Source: Sisyra terminalis
Taxonomy: Eukaryota > Arthropoda > Insecta > Neuroptera > Sisyridae
Assembly: GCA_958496175.1 (NCBI GenBank)
Contig: OY292276.1
Span: forward strand, 12,542,001-12,606,000
Direction of reading: 5' to 3'
DNA: 64,000 bases
The notes below the pieces were generated by a model. It saw only the letters and a program-made list of their open reading frames with translations, did not search any database and had not been told where the DNA came from. A program made the position numbers and the translations under genes. How positions within the stretch are numbered: the first letter of the stretch is position 1; every line of letters begins with the position of its first letter. This document shows positions 1 through 12,399 of this stretch, piece after piece.

Positions 1-3000
1 AAATTTACCTTATATTATATATTTAGATCGCTCAATGAAAATTCTCGTATTTTCCACAGTGCTTTTATTGATTATGTGCAACTCAATTATTGAGTTAAAG
101 GAAATAAAAAAAATATCTAATCCAAATCTTAAACTTTAATTTATCATTTATAGCACATCATATTAAAAGGATTAATTATTTAACACTTAATTCATTTCCT
201 CAGACGTGATTTTATGTCTTACCATGTAATTAATGTGTAATATTACTTGCATAGGTAAGGAAACAAATAATTAGATTCTAAAGGAAAATATTTATTTGTT
301 CAGTTATTGATTATCTTCAATTCGTAGGTGTCATCCGACAGATGTAAAAGACTGCATCTTACTGTTGGATAAAGTTTAGCTTTGATTAATTGTTATGAAT
401 CTTACGTAAGTAACGACCTTTATTGTGATATCAAACATTTTTCTGATAATTATTGTAAGTCGCAATTTCTTTATGTGCTTTTATATAATGACCGTTATAT
501 TGTGAATGATAAAACTATGATAAAATATCTTCCACATTTCAATAGTAACCGGCTATCAAGTAACATTACTTTTGTTCTTAGAGCTTTTTTTTTGTTTACT
601 TCAATATTTAAATCGTAAACTTATAATACTTGCAAGTCTTAGTTAACATTTGAATTTTTATTTTTCCCTAATCAGAGGAAATGATATAATATTGTGTTAG
701 CATAAACAACAAAACTAAAATCTTGTTAATTTTTTTACGTACAATTTAGGTACTCAGAATTACAGTTTGGTTTTCAATATGTGAATGATGTAACTTTCAA
801 AAAACATTTACATTGACCTTTTACTATTATTGACTCTTCAAAGTACAACAAAAACAGAAAGGTGAGCTTTATGCATTTTACTTATCGTAAGATTTTCATG
901 CTTAAATAATATTTACCTAGAGCTTTTATATTTGAAACAACAATATAAGTTAGAAGTATAGATATTTTTTATTTTATATTGCTCTTGTAAATGAAATTCA
1001 AAAATCATTTCATATCGTTCATAAATATTCAATTTAAAAATTCAAATAAGCCGAAAAGCATACACGTAAAACAAAATAACATTGGTACGTCGCTAATTTA
1101 AACTTTCATTTTTCAATGAATTTCAACTGTGATAACATTTTTTATAATTCATTTTCAAGTTATGTTTGACTATAAATAATTTGCTAACTTCCGTAAATTG
1201 GCCTAAAATTAAAGGTTTTTTTAGCAAATCATTTTTCTTTGATTTTCCATGTGTATTATATTAGTGAAGTATACATTCATATTAAATCGTTTTGATATTC
1301 TTACTCAAATTACAATATAAATTATGAACATCCTAATCGTATTGAAGAGTTAACTATAGTTTACTGAAGTAAATTTTATCTTTTGCAAAAATTAATGAAA
1401 CTTTATTTAATAACAAAATTCTTCGTTTAAAGGGACTTACTTGAATTGTAATCTACTTAAGAATAAAATCGGAAAATTATTATTTAAATTATTGAAATAA
1501 TTTAAATATCTTACTCGGGAAATATCATTACTCCATTTCGAAACAATTAAAGCTGCTAACTGATAAAAACTGCCTGCTTTTCATAAATTTGTTTTTTAAT
1601 AATTTATTAAATCACTTTGGTCTAAAATAATGTGCAATATTAATAATTCAGAGAATTATAGCATAAAAACTGTTTGAAATTCTCACCTAAAATTTAAGGT
1701 TGATCTTAAATATATATTGAGATCAAAAGATTCGTAAGTTTCAAATTTTACCATTGCACTATTAAGATATGCAGTTTCAATAAATACTTGGTTAATTCTT
1801 AAAAACGAAAGCTCTTACACTATAATATAAATACCTTACTCATCATTGGTTCAAATAAAGAAAATTTATGGATTTTTTTTCTGTATTTTCATACTTTTCT
1901 AAGGATATATACATTACACAGTTATGTAGATTAAATTCTTTTTAATTCCTCAGTTGTACATAGTATGGGATTTTTCCTTTATTACAGTGGCATATTTACA
2001 CATTTGCCGCCAGTAGGCTATTCAATTTTTGCCGCCCCTACTGACCTCTGAAATTCGATACCCTATTTCGCGATCATATTAATATAAAATACAATTTTAC
2101 TCTCAACACGTCAAAGTATGAATAACTTTAGCAATGAGTTAAAAATTATTGAATTATAAATTGTATTATAATACTGAAACACTTTTAGAATATTTAAAAA
2201 ATTAATGATCGCAAAAGTACAATATACAGAGTTCAGTAATTTTTTGTCCTCATACGTTAGAGTGTTAAGTATTCTGTGCAGTACTGAAATATTAACATTT
2301 ATTATCATTATCAGGCTTCAGCCTAATCAGCTTGCTGCTAAATCCGCCACTGACTTATTATGTTTATGTATTGATAATTACCCTTATATGAGTGGAACAT
2401 TATTTTGTACCCTAACGACAAAATTAGTTAAAAGACGACAACAATTTAAACATGGTAAATATTGAATAAGAGCAACATAAAACAGATATCCATTATATAT
2501 AAGGTTCAGTTCCAGGTAAATAACAATAATAATTATTATTAACAATGTTGTTAATTATTATAATATTTTTCAGAGCTTGATAAAGTCTTAAAAATAAAGA
2601 CGAAACGTTGCAAATCAATATTAAAATATAATATATCAATATAAAAATAAATGATTTAACTGTGTTTCCAATTCCCCGTGATCCTGATATTATTATAAAA
2701 CAGATATTTACCCGAAAATTGAGTCAATAATTTAAATGTAAGACAGGCGTTAAAATTTTACAATTTAGCATAGATGGATTAATTAAACTTAGTCATAAGT
2801 CTATTCGATAAAAAAAATTGTTTTATTGACTCATATTTTTACTTTATTTGATTTTATTGATAATTCATAAATCATATCCTTTTATCAATTTCCCCATACT
2901 TGGTATCTGAAGCATGTCAAAATACTGTCAGAAAAAGTATATATATAAAATTACATTTATTTGTCTAAAATAGATTTTATTCTTGTAAAACAATAATTTC

Positions 3001-3680
3001 ATTTATGCAAATAAACTGCTATAAATGGCTTAGGTGTATCACGTGAAAATCTTGGACTAACTGATCTCAACCTACGCAAATGAGACTTCTGTTTGTTGTA
3101 TTATTTTAATTTTTCGCAGAAATGCTTCTTGAATTTCGGATATTGACGTAGAACATCCAACCATTAACGCATTTAATGCTCTGATGTCGGTGGGAGATTT
3201 ACTCTGTACATAGATAAAAATATACTTGTACATATTCAATTGGCATTCAAATCCTATCTATGTCGTTTCTGCTTAGACTAATAAGTACTGATTCATTATT
3301 TAAAGTAGTGTGGGATTCCCTTCATGTAATACACGAAACTTGATTATTTTGGAAAACATCCGTAATCGACTTTACATTTGTATGTACACATAGCGTTAAC
3401 GGCAATATAAAAATTCATTGAAAATCAATTTGATTTTCTTTGAAAAATCTCAGTATATTATAATTGGGAATTTAAATTACGAATACGATCCGTTGAATTA
3501 ACATTAACGTAAAGTGTGCATATATATTTATAATTGACATTTTATTAGGGTCTCGTTATATTATGACGTTGGTTCAATTTTAATTATAAACGATGTAAAT
3601 TATTGTATAAGATGAATAACGTGTCTTCGTTGACATCCAATGTACCTTTTACAATTTATTTCAACTTGACTAATTTTGCT
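1..3680. other. Intergenic, AT-rich; one short ribozyme-like locus
   Basis: No credible coding region was found. Open frames here are short, use low-complexity AT codons and lack splice context. Short stretches with the word GCCGCC near 2010-2060 resemble the ends of the hAT family seen complete at 16.2 and 49.1 kb, and are probably relics. The only structured item is the stem-loop at 2576-2606, listed separately. Confidence 0.6.
2576..2606 (+). ncRNA. Degenerate hammerhead-like core
   Basis: The sequence reads CTTGATAAAG, then a stem GTCTT/AAGAC around an A-rich loop, then GAAAC followed by GTTG. This is the same order of parts (CTGATGA-like box, helix II, GAAAC box) as the foldback family at 5.6, 26.4 and 34.8 kb. 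The first box is mutated relative to the hammerhead consensus, so self-cleavage is unlikely. It may be the end of an old Penelope-like element. No helix III or cleavage site is visible. Confidence 0.3.
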
Positions 3681-3735
3681 TTATTTTAAACGAGTGGTGT
3701 GCTTAGTGGTTTTACAAAGCTCGTTTGTAAAATTA

Positions 3736-3759
3736 GCAGAAAGTTGAGTAACTTTCTGC
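3736..3759. repeat. Perfect short hairpin
   Basis: A 10-bp perfect inverted repeat, GCAGAAAGTT and AACTTTCTGC, surrounds a 4-base loop. It lies about 220 bp before the candidate exon at 3978. Its function is unknown; it could be chance in AT-rich DNA, although the arms contain G and C. Confidence 0.35.
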
Positions 3760-3977
3760 ACGTGTTAAAACAATCAATGCAATGCTTTGCTTGTGACGAG
3801 TAAATTCGTCAGAGAAAAGTTAAGTATCTGCAGTAAAAATATTCAGTTGAGAATCCTGAAAATGATGTGTGACGTACTACTAGAATAATGAATCAAAATG
3901 TTACTTTCAATTTGTTTTGATCAAGATTTGGGAATGTGACGTAAAACTAATTGGAGTATTTTATCTTTTTTTTACAG

Positions 3978-4014
3978 ACCAGAGAAAGAGGACTAACTGA
4001 TTATAAGTGAAAAG
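3978..4014 (+). other. Candidate untranslated 37-nt exon
   Basis: A T-run ending in ACAG at 3974-3977 and a consensus donor (AAAAG then GTAAGT, intron from 4015) flank 37 nucleotides. One frame stays open until a TGA near the 3' end and the others stop sooner, so a 5' UTR or non-coding exon is more likely than coding. It could be a distal leader exon of the gene whose coding part starts at 23675, but nothing in the sequence proves that link. Confidence 0.3.
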
Positions 4015-4804
4015 GTAAGTTTTTTTTTATACAAATTTTATACATATCAACTTCATCAAGTACATAGGCCAAAACAAGGACTTATGTGTATTAACCAGTT
4101 GGAATTCAGAAACAGAACGTTTAAAGAAAAATATTAAACTTTAAAACACAAAATCAGTTTACGTTTAAGACGGGTAACTTAAACCACTCTACAGTTTATA
4201 TAAGTAATACATTATTTGGAAACGCCATACACTCTTCATAAACCATTTAACAAATGGTCTAAAATCTAGGAATCATGTAAAATAGAAAATAAAATATTGT
4301 TAAGTCACTTAAAATGTATGTTTTGTTAAAATTGTTTAGAAGTACAGAGGAGAATTACGAAAACAAGGGAGATTTTCTCTAGTCTACAAGTAGGCATTTT
4401 AGATATTTCTAACAGGCATTTTGCACTCGGATTGAATTTTGACCCGATTTTCTATCTTTACGTTGGAATATTTTACTTAGAAAGCCCCAAATATTGGTTG
4501 ATGATTTTCGTATTGATCGATACAAAATATTTCAAAGAATACGTCGCTATTTTTTTTGAAAAAAAGTTTTATTTCTATGAAAGAGTTATCGCGAGTTGAT
4601 TGCGATCATACATTACTTTATCCATTTACACTGTAATAATCAGTTCATAGTTACGTAACTTTACGATTGTTTTACTCCGTTATTAAACCATAAATCGACT
4701 AAAAATTTTGCAGAAATATGGCTCAAACAGTTGACTACCTACATTTATTTTCAATTTTTGATCATTAGATATGATTTTCTTTTAAATAACCCTAAGTTAT
4801 TTTA

Positions 4805-4996
4805 GCCCTTATAGCATGGCCAGTTCTTGGGTTTTGAACGCCGCGGCCGAAACAAATTTTGGCGCCCTTTTATATAACAATATACAAATTTGATGAAGAA
4901 TAGCGAAAAAAGGAAAATTGTATTTTTGATTCGGCCCCCTTTCAATTTAGTACCCCGAGCAGTCGCCCGGTTTGCCCATCCCTTTACCCATCTCTG
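4805..4996 (-). mobile_element. hAT element fragment, one end
   Basis: Read on the minus strand from 4996, the sequence begins CAGAGATGGGTAAAGG and continues with GGGCAAACCGGGCGA. This is the style of the CAGGGGTGGGCAAAC terminal repeats of many hAT elements; compare the complete element at 37666-38553. The matching second end and target duplication were not found. The GC-rich blocks near 4840 and 4935 belong to the element, not to a gene. Confidence 0.45.
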
Positions 4997-5355
4997 CATT
5001 AAAACGATTTTAGTTCTAGAATTTATAGGTTCAATGAAAGCACTGGAAGTTTTCCGTGCATGGTATTATGATATAGATTTTCTTCCAATATCCAAAGTTA
5101 TTACATAATTTGTTATGCAATGTTTGAATAGATCTGTACTCGATCTACTTGCGGAACGCACAATCTGGAAATTCATAAGTTATGGCATTTTATGTTAACA
5201 TTGTTTTGGGAATACATATCTTCTTGTTGTTGGTTAATTTCGGAGTGCCTTTATCATTATGAAAATATAAGCCATTCGTGGTAAATATTCTTTCGTTTAA
5301 AAAGGATATTTTATGTTATTGTAGAGTTTCAGATCCTCGATGATGATAAATTGGT

Positions 5356-5470
5356 AAAAATATTCAGAAGACTAGGATCAAATAATAATCAGTCAAAGCT
5401 ATTTATTACAGCGCATGTAATAAATAGTTTTGAATGATTATTATTTGATCCTAGTCCTCTGAATATTTTT
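5356..5470. repeat. Long near-perfect hairpin, 55-bp arms
   Basis: Arms at 5356-5410 and 5416-5470 are reverse complements with about three mismatches and leave only a 5-base loop. Both ends share the word AAAAATATTCAG in inverted form. There is no coding potential. A tiny foldback element or an inverted duplication is most likely. A transcript would fold into a hairpin of small-RNA-precursor size, but expression is not shown by the sequence. Confidence 0.7.
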
Positions 5471-5599
5471 AGTTATTTTATGTGTTTTTCATTCCAGACT
5501 CTCATTTTCTATAACTTGTTGAGCTATTTGGCAAAACAGATAACCTTTATTTACAATGGTTAGTTTCTATTTTCCATTTTTCCAATATAAATGCATTTT

Positions 5600-5844
5600 A
5601 AATTATAGAAGATAATTCAGGTTGTTTAAGATCCGCTTTTATTAGATGTAATTGTTGAAGATGAGTTTGGACAGAAATTAAAACGTTTTTGTGATCCGAG
5701 ACGCCTGATAAAGTTACGATAGGCAACGAAACTTCGCCAATTTGAGAAATTAAAAAAACATCTAAAATTAAAAGCGCATCTTAAACAACCTGATGTTTCT
5801 TCTTTAATTGCATAAAAAGCTTAGATCTGAGTTTTATAATCTAA
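5600..5844. mobile_element. Foldback hammerhead-like element, copy 1 (degenerate)
   Basis: The inverted arms start GAAGATAATTCAGGTTG near 5608 and end in the matching complement at about 5802. A tail ending near 5842 has the TTAGATCTGAGTTTTATAAT pattern shared with the copies at 26.4 and 34.8 kb. The word AAATGCAT occurs just outside both ends (5589-5596 and 5845-5852), consistent with a target-site duplication. The internal core at about 5705 reads CTGATAA, a damaged stem, then GAAAC. This is the oldest-looking of the three copies. Confidence 0.6.
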
Positions 5845-5855
5845 AAATGCATATT

Positions 5856-7880
5856 TAGTGAAAGATTTCAGTTATATTTTTCGGTTTGGGCTTTTTTATA
5901 ATAGCTTAAACAGGACATTTAAAAATGGATTTGTATTAAGTTAGCAATGCTTAAATCACTTCACATTTCATTGAAAATTTTCCAACAAGGAGTTTTCTTG
6001 TAGTTCTAAAAAGTTAAAGATTAGAAGAGGAAAACAAAATGATTTACGAGAAAAAGCTCTACGGCATAAAAGCCTGATTTGCCTACGCAGTTTTTTGGTA
6101 TATGAGGCTGCTAGTACCTCTGATAAGTTTTCATTTAAAGTCTAATCCTGTGGGAAGCATTATTTTTTTTTTTTGATTTTCTTGTTTATCAGAAATCCTA
6201 AAACAAGAGAAGATGTAAGAAATAATACAATATTAAATTTGTATTTAATTAATCAACAAAAATATGCCAATTTGCAACTATAAGAAAATCTCGAACTCAT
6301 TTGTACAGAAAATAAATTTTTACAAACTTATTGGAACTTTAACAAATTGGAACTTCGAAAACTAATGTCTTTTCTATACACCTAAAAATTAAACAGAATG
6401 ATGCAAAGGATAATTTTCATACTTTAGAATATAACCTACCAAACTAATAACGGCCAGAGGTGATTATTCATTGAGAAATATAAATTATCTTCTTTCTCAT
6501 TTGATACTCTGAAAAATGAATCACTTTTAAACAAACTTGAAAACAAATATAAAATTGTAACTTCAATCAACGGGTTGAAATTTAATTTTTAATAAATATT
6601 TTCGATACCTACATTTTGTCCATGTGGACGGCTAATTCCATGTTTATAGATTAAAAATTGAAAAACAACTATTTTTGAAATTTGCATAACTCAAAACATT
6701 TTTCTGCAAGTTTCTTCCAGTAGTTCATCTACTTTTATACCTTATTCAAAAGTTTCTTTAAACATTTTTATTTTAATAATACTTCGACAAACGTCATTTG
6801 AATTCACTCTTTTGTAACTGAAATTTTAATAATCAAAATTCAAATTTTGTATTTTCAAATAAAAAAATATCAATTTTTAAGTTATTTATATACAGTTATA
6901 TTGGTATATCTTACCATAACTTGGTATTTCTTGGATAATGAACCATTTTTATTGTGGAAATAGTAGAGATATGATCATAAGAATAATGGACAACGACATC
7001 TGAGATTATTTACTGATAATCTTATAAGATTTTTCAGTTGTTTATAACCATGTTTTATTCTAGTTTTATTTAATTAATGAATTTTATTTTAAATTTTTAT
7101 TATTGAAATATATTGTTTAATTGTTCGTTTTTGTGAGAAATTGATGTGTGTTGTGTCGGGAAAAACGGGTTCTTTGAAGTTCCAAAATATTAATGTATGA
7201 CATTTGCAACAGTGATTGGTAAGTGATAGCAGTTATTGTCAATGTGACAATAAATTTGTTTTTATTAATCTAGTGACTTGTCTTAAATAAATCTAGTAAC
7301 TTCTAAAAAAACTATATAAAAAAATCCGGAAATTCAATTATTTTGATTGTAGAAATTGTGCACTTGTATTCAATTTTTTCATTATAAATATGTCCTCTCT
7401 AATTTAATGGCATTTAACTAATATTATCAACGATCTAATTACTAATTACAGCTAAGATTTACATATCTAAGATTTAAAGCTAATTTTTACTTTCATATTT
7501 CTTCCCCATTGCAAAAATAACTTTAGAAATTTCTCTCAATTAGTTCAAACTTTTTAAAAAATAAGGAAGGAGAATATGTAGCTGAATAAAGTAGTTAAAT
7601 TTATCATAAGTTAATAGGTATTTTTTACATGTAAACTCCAGGGTTTTACTCAAATTCACTCTAATATCTGTATTTATTTTTAAGTTCAAATATATTTTGG
7701 AAAAGCATACTTGTTCAACTATAACTACTGTGTTCGATATTGTTTTTTAAAAATTTTATCTACAATAAATATTGATTATAAATCAATCAAGGCTTTATGT
7801 TATTTGCTCGTATTTAGCCAAAAAATATAGAATTATACAACCAATCCGTTATCGGAAATTGGTTTTAGTTTGATATAATA
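5856..7880. other. Intergenic, nothing recognised
   Basis: AT-rich sequence without a supported gene, RNA gene or element boundary. Only short, low-complexity open frames occur. Confidence 0.5.
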
Positions 7881-8101
7881 TACAGTGAATGACGGATTTG
7901 GGTCCAATGCCGCCTTAGGCCTTATTCGTTATGCCGCCCTTATTACTCTATAACAAGATAATCCCGATAAAACATTAATTTTCAAATACATTATGTGTTT
8001 ATTTTCATTAATTTTAAGTTAACTTTGTATACGAATGAAAATGTAGGTACTTATTATTTTTGAAACTTTAAAATTTTTCCCCTACCAGGATTCGTTATGA
8101 A

Positions 8102-9205
8102 TAGACATTGGATTATATGCACTATCAAAATGGCAAAATATGCATGCAAATTTGCACTGTAAATGGGCAAAATATGCACCATCAGAAAACCATTTATTTT
8201 TAGAATTTACATTTATTTTCATATATTTATCTTAATATATATAATTCTTTTGTACATATGTACAGTACAGAACTTCTCCTAAACCGCCAGACTTATTCCC
8301 CAGAAATTTTCAGTGAATATTTGAGTGGGATTCTGGATGGTTTAGATCCACAATTGGGCCTTATAGGTGAAAATGGTGAAAAGCTATAAATAAACTTTCG
8401 ACGTCAACTTACGTTACCGGGCAGAATTTGAAATTTGGGGAAATTTTCGGAGATTCCTTCAGAAGTGCCGTTGATAAATGCATCAATTTTCTTTATTCCC
8501 AGGACAATTAATTTAATACAAAACTGCAATTAATTTGCCACGAATGTATTTCAATAGTTAACTCGTATACTTTGAATACTTTCGAATACTTCCATGGATT
8601 TGCACCGAGGAACGTTTCTAGTTTCTCAAATGCATCGAGTATATTGCTGAAATGTATCGCAATAAAAGCAATATTTTTTTTTTTTTTTTGATTGAAGATC
8701 CTCAAATGCCAACAGGCTTGAATTGATTGCAATAGTGTCTGATCTTTCCAATTTTCCAACTACTTCTTTTATGGCTTCGAAATTTTCCCCATAAAATAAT
8801 ACAGCTTTCTACCAAGTTCCCCACCATGTTAAAATTGGTTCTGGGAATAGTGCTACGTTTGATAGTTGCTCATTATATGCTTATAGTCACCATAGTGCTT
8901 TTAAAAGCACTTTTTTTAGAGAAGAAATAAATTTATTGACTACCCCGAATTCGTTTTTGATCTTTTCTGCAAGTCAATGTAATTCGTGGGCAAGACAGGT
9001 GATGTGAAGCAATATTGGGTATAATACTTCCAGAGCTTTGCATAAGGGAGACATATCGACGGCATAATACAACCAGCCTAACACGTATAACTATCGAAAT
9101 AAACTTTGTCAATGAAAAAGTACCAAAATATGCAATTACGCTTTAAAAATAGACTTATATGCATTTGCATATGCAAACATGCAAATGGATATAATCCGAT
9201 GTCTA
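8102..9205 (-). mobile_element. hAT-type element nested in an older relic
   Basis: Terminal inverted repeats of about 17 bp bound it: TAGACATTGGATTATAT at the left and its near complement ending GATGTCTA at 9205. Subterminal TGCAAAT/ATGCA words are repeated at both ends. It contains a decayed transposase on the minus strand (separate entry). The flanking 8-mers GTTATGAA and GTAATAAG agree at only about five positions, so the target duplication is eroded. Confidence 0.6.
8500..9090 (-). pseudogene. Decayed hAT-like transposase
   Basis: Read on the minus strand, fragments resemble the central part of hAT-like transposases of the DUF659/DUF4371 kind. In order they are: a His-Glu-Leu stretch (AHELHLEKIKNEFGVVNKF), a Lys-Lys-Val-Leu-Leu-Lys motif, a tryptophan-rich TWWGTW where the family usually has TRWGTW, then VLFYGENFEAIKEVV and a helix ending LLAFEDLQS. 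An in-frame stop directly follows WGTW and other breaks occur, so it is not functional. Family assignment is from remembered motif patterns; a profile search would settle it. Confidence 0.6.
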
Positions 9206-9439
9206 GTAATAAGCTTTAAATTTTTAGACCAAAAAGAATCGAATTTTGCAAAACATTCTACACTTCTTAAAAAATATCATTATGGGTATTTCCAATTTGT
9301 TCCCGAAAAAGCAATCCTCTTATTGCCAGTGATTTAATAATTGAAAATTGGGATGTACTAAATAGAAAAGTTAATTAAATATACATTATTAAAGATGTTT
9401 CATACATGCATACTTGAATGCAGTTTTCTTCCGTTACCT

Positions 9440-12350
9440 TTGGCATCCTTATGTGGATCGCTATAACATCCAATGTGAATTTTTTTGGAAATCGGTTTTT
9501 CTTGTTGATTTTTACGTTTCTGATTCAATCCGTCGGTAAGATTATTAATAAATATGTTAGTTCAGTTTTATTTCTATAGTTTTAAAAACTTTCTTCCGGT
9601 TTTCGATCCACATTTCACACATTACACTTCAACGATTGTTTTTGAAGTTCCCGCTTAAAGTTTCCAATCAAGTGATTCATTCTATTTCGCGAATTTCATC
9701 GTAGCAAAAAGATGTTACAATAAAATCAAATCTGGGAAATTGTGTTATTAACCGAAAGGCTGGAGGATAATCCTTTATGTAATTGTATTCCACTTAGGAA
9801 ATTTTGCGTGGGTAGAACTACCCACTGTATCTATTCGTATTATCCGCCGGCTTTTAATAAAATGTATCTATTAAAGACTCAGAAATTCCAATAGTGCTAT
9901 GTTGATTACTTATAATTTTAAGAAAAAATATAATTTATAAATGCATTATTTTTTTTGGACAAGAACTATTTTTTATAGTTCTATGGTCTTCTAGTTTCTA
10001 TGTAGACTCTAAAGACTTTTCTATTTTACAGTTACCTACATATAACTTATGGCCTGTAAAATACTTTAGTAGGAAAATAGAGCAAAAATACTATTCAAAT
10101 TTAATTTTTGTATTTTTTCTTTGAAACGGAAATGAATGAATTCTTATACAATTCGTTTGAATCGCCTTGCGTACTCGTTAAATATTTACCATAATTTTTA
10201 ATAATTGTTTTATAATAAGTATTTGAGAAAAAAATCATAAAAATCCCAGTCGATGCAATTAATTTACGTCATATTTGTTACGTATTATGAAGACTTTTGA
10301 AACCAATTTAGAGTTTAAAGCAATTAATTTGATCTCATCGATTTTAAGATATCAAGTTTTTTTTTTGAAACGAATATAAAAAAGAAACTCAAACTGGTTC
10401 AAAAAGTTGATACTTTTGACGCACAATGAACAAATTTTATTGTAACGATTTTAAAGTTTATATACAGAACTATTAAACTAAATTATTGGTTCATATTCTT
10501 ACGAAAAGTTATAAGTTACTAAATTTGTCTACTAAAGCAGAGTATCAGTCGATAGAAGGTCGTAAATTAAAAAAAAAATCACTAAAATTTGGTTGGAACT
10601 TTAGTTACTTTTTATAAGTATTTACTAATACTTATGTTTTTAAGGATAAAAAGGGAAACTTATCTTTATTGTCTTAACTTTCCCTTAAAAAATAACCGGT
10701 ACATACTTCAATCAACTATAAAAGTTTCCAGGTAGACTAGACGCTATATGTAAATATTTTTCAAATTTTCATTTTATGTTTTTCCAATAATGAAAGTTCA
10801 GTTTATGTAATTTAATTTTTTTATCGCTTTATTATTATTTATTATTATTTAAATGTGTTTAAAGGAAAAGAATTATAACTAGAGAAATTCCTGGTAAGAA
10901 AAGGTGGAAATGCACTCAACTGTATAGTGGAAAACTCCTATGCCAGATAAATATTTTATCGTTTAAAATTTCTAGTAGTGAAAAAACGTTGGGTTTGTTC
11001 TTTGGTCTATATCTAGTTATTTTTTTTTTTTTTGAAGAATAACTTTTTTCTTTTGGTCATCAAAATACTTTTGAAATGTCATCATTAATATAACGATATA
11101 ATATTTTGTCTCGATCCATTAAAAAACATACGTTTTGTTAATCGGTGGACCGCCTCTTATAAAGATATTGTCAAATTGTATGTGGTATATACATAGTGTA
11201 GGGCAGACAGGGTGATCCGTTATGGCGGCGATGTATATTTTGGAATTTCGACAATGTTTCTCAGATATTCGACAACGTTTATTTGACATCCAGTATTTTC
11301 TTCCAGTATGACCGAGTTTTTACCCTTCGATGATTAACTTGTTTAATCTTGGGAGGTACTTTTTATAAGCATCGACTTGTAAGCGACTAATTCGTGACAC
11401 AAACATATGTTGTCGGCGTTTTTATAATGCAATTGTAAGTGAAAAAAATCAATAATCATGTCTAAACATATAATTTTGCCAATAACTACTTGTACGTACT
11501 TTGGTAAACGGCAATTAATTACATATCGATACAAAAACGTTGCAATGCATTCTTATGTGAGCAATCAACAAAAAAAAAAAACAGGGATTTTTTACCGAAA
11601 TCATTTGCTGAAGTTTAGTGAAGACTAATGTATTTAATTTCTACATTGTAAAATACTAATCATTAAAAAAGATTTCTACAAATTGATTATTTTATGAATA
11701 TTACACTTTTAAATCTACAATTATACTTTTTTGTTTAAAGTTTTAATATTTTTTTTTTTGGCCCCAAAATAGGAATAATTGTTACCATATCATCAATGAT
11801 AATACTTTTCCACTCTTTTTCGAAATGAATATTAACAAATATATTTTAATTTTGAAGTAATATTGTCGTAAACTAAAGAAATACCTACAGCAGAATTGCG
11901 TGACTTTGATAGGGTGGAAAATAGTTCAGACTTTTCCCAAGAGGAAACGTATTATTTATGCTTGCAAAAACTATATAGTTATAGAGTTCAGGATAATCTT
12001 TCAAACTTTTAGTTTAAGTAGATTTAGGATTATTAGTAAAACAAAAATTATTAAATTCATTTTCTTTTTAAAAGAAAAATGATCTACTGATATTCAATGA
12101 AAATTTAATAATCAAGGGATTCAACTGGTTATTTTAATTATTAGTCAATGTTTATTATTTGCTATGATTTTTCTTAAAAAATTAAAGAAAAGGATTCATG
12201 AAAGCAAAATTAAATTGGTTTAAAGTTATAGAAGATAAACCAAACTTAATGGTATTTTTCATATTTCAAATGAAAAAAGGGATAAAAAATTGTTTTCAAA
12301 GAATATTTTTTTGAAGATTAATCAATAAGCAATTATAGGAATAATTTGTT
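9440..12350. other. Intergenic, nothing recognised
   Basis: AT-rich sequence with poly-A and poly-T runs. No gene, RNA gene or element with clear ends was found. A small less AT-rich patch at 11200-11250 contains no usable open frame. Confidence 0.45.
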
Positions 12351-12399
12351 CACCAATTAAGCATACCTATTCTTTTGAGAAAGTTCACTCCAACGGCCA

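Larger units (their letters stand above)
7883..9362. mobile_element. Old hAT relic interrupted by another hAT element
   Basis: The left end reads CAGTGAATGACGGATTTGGG followed by GCCGCC words, like the CAGTGACGGATTTAG end of the element at 46364-47347. Sequence near 9326-9362 (TTGCCAGTGATTTAATA and on) matches the inner part of that same element near 47130. The stretch between is split by the nested insertion at 8102-9205. The right terminal repeat is not recognisable, so the end given is the last position with visible similarity. Confidence 0.5.
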
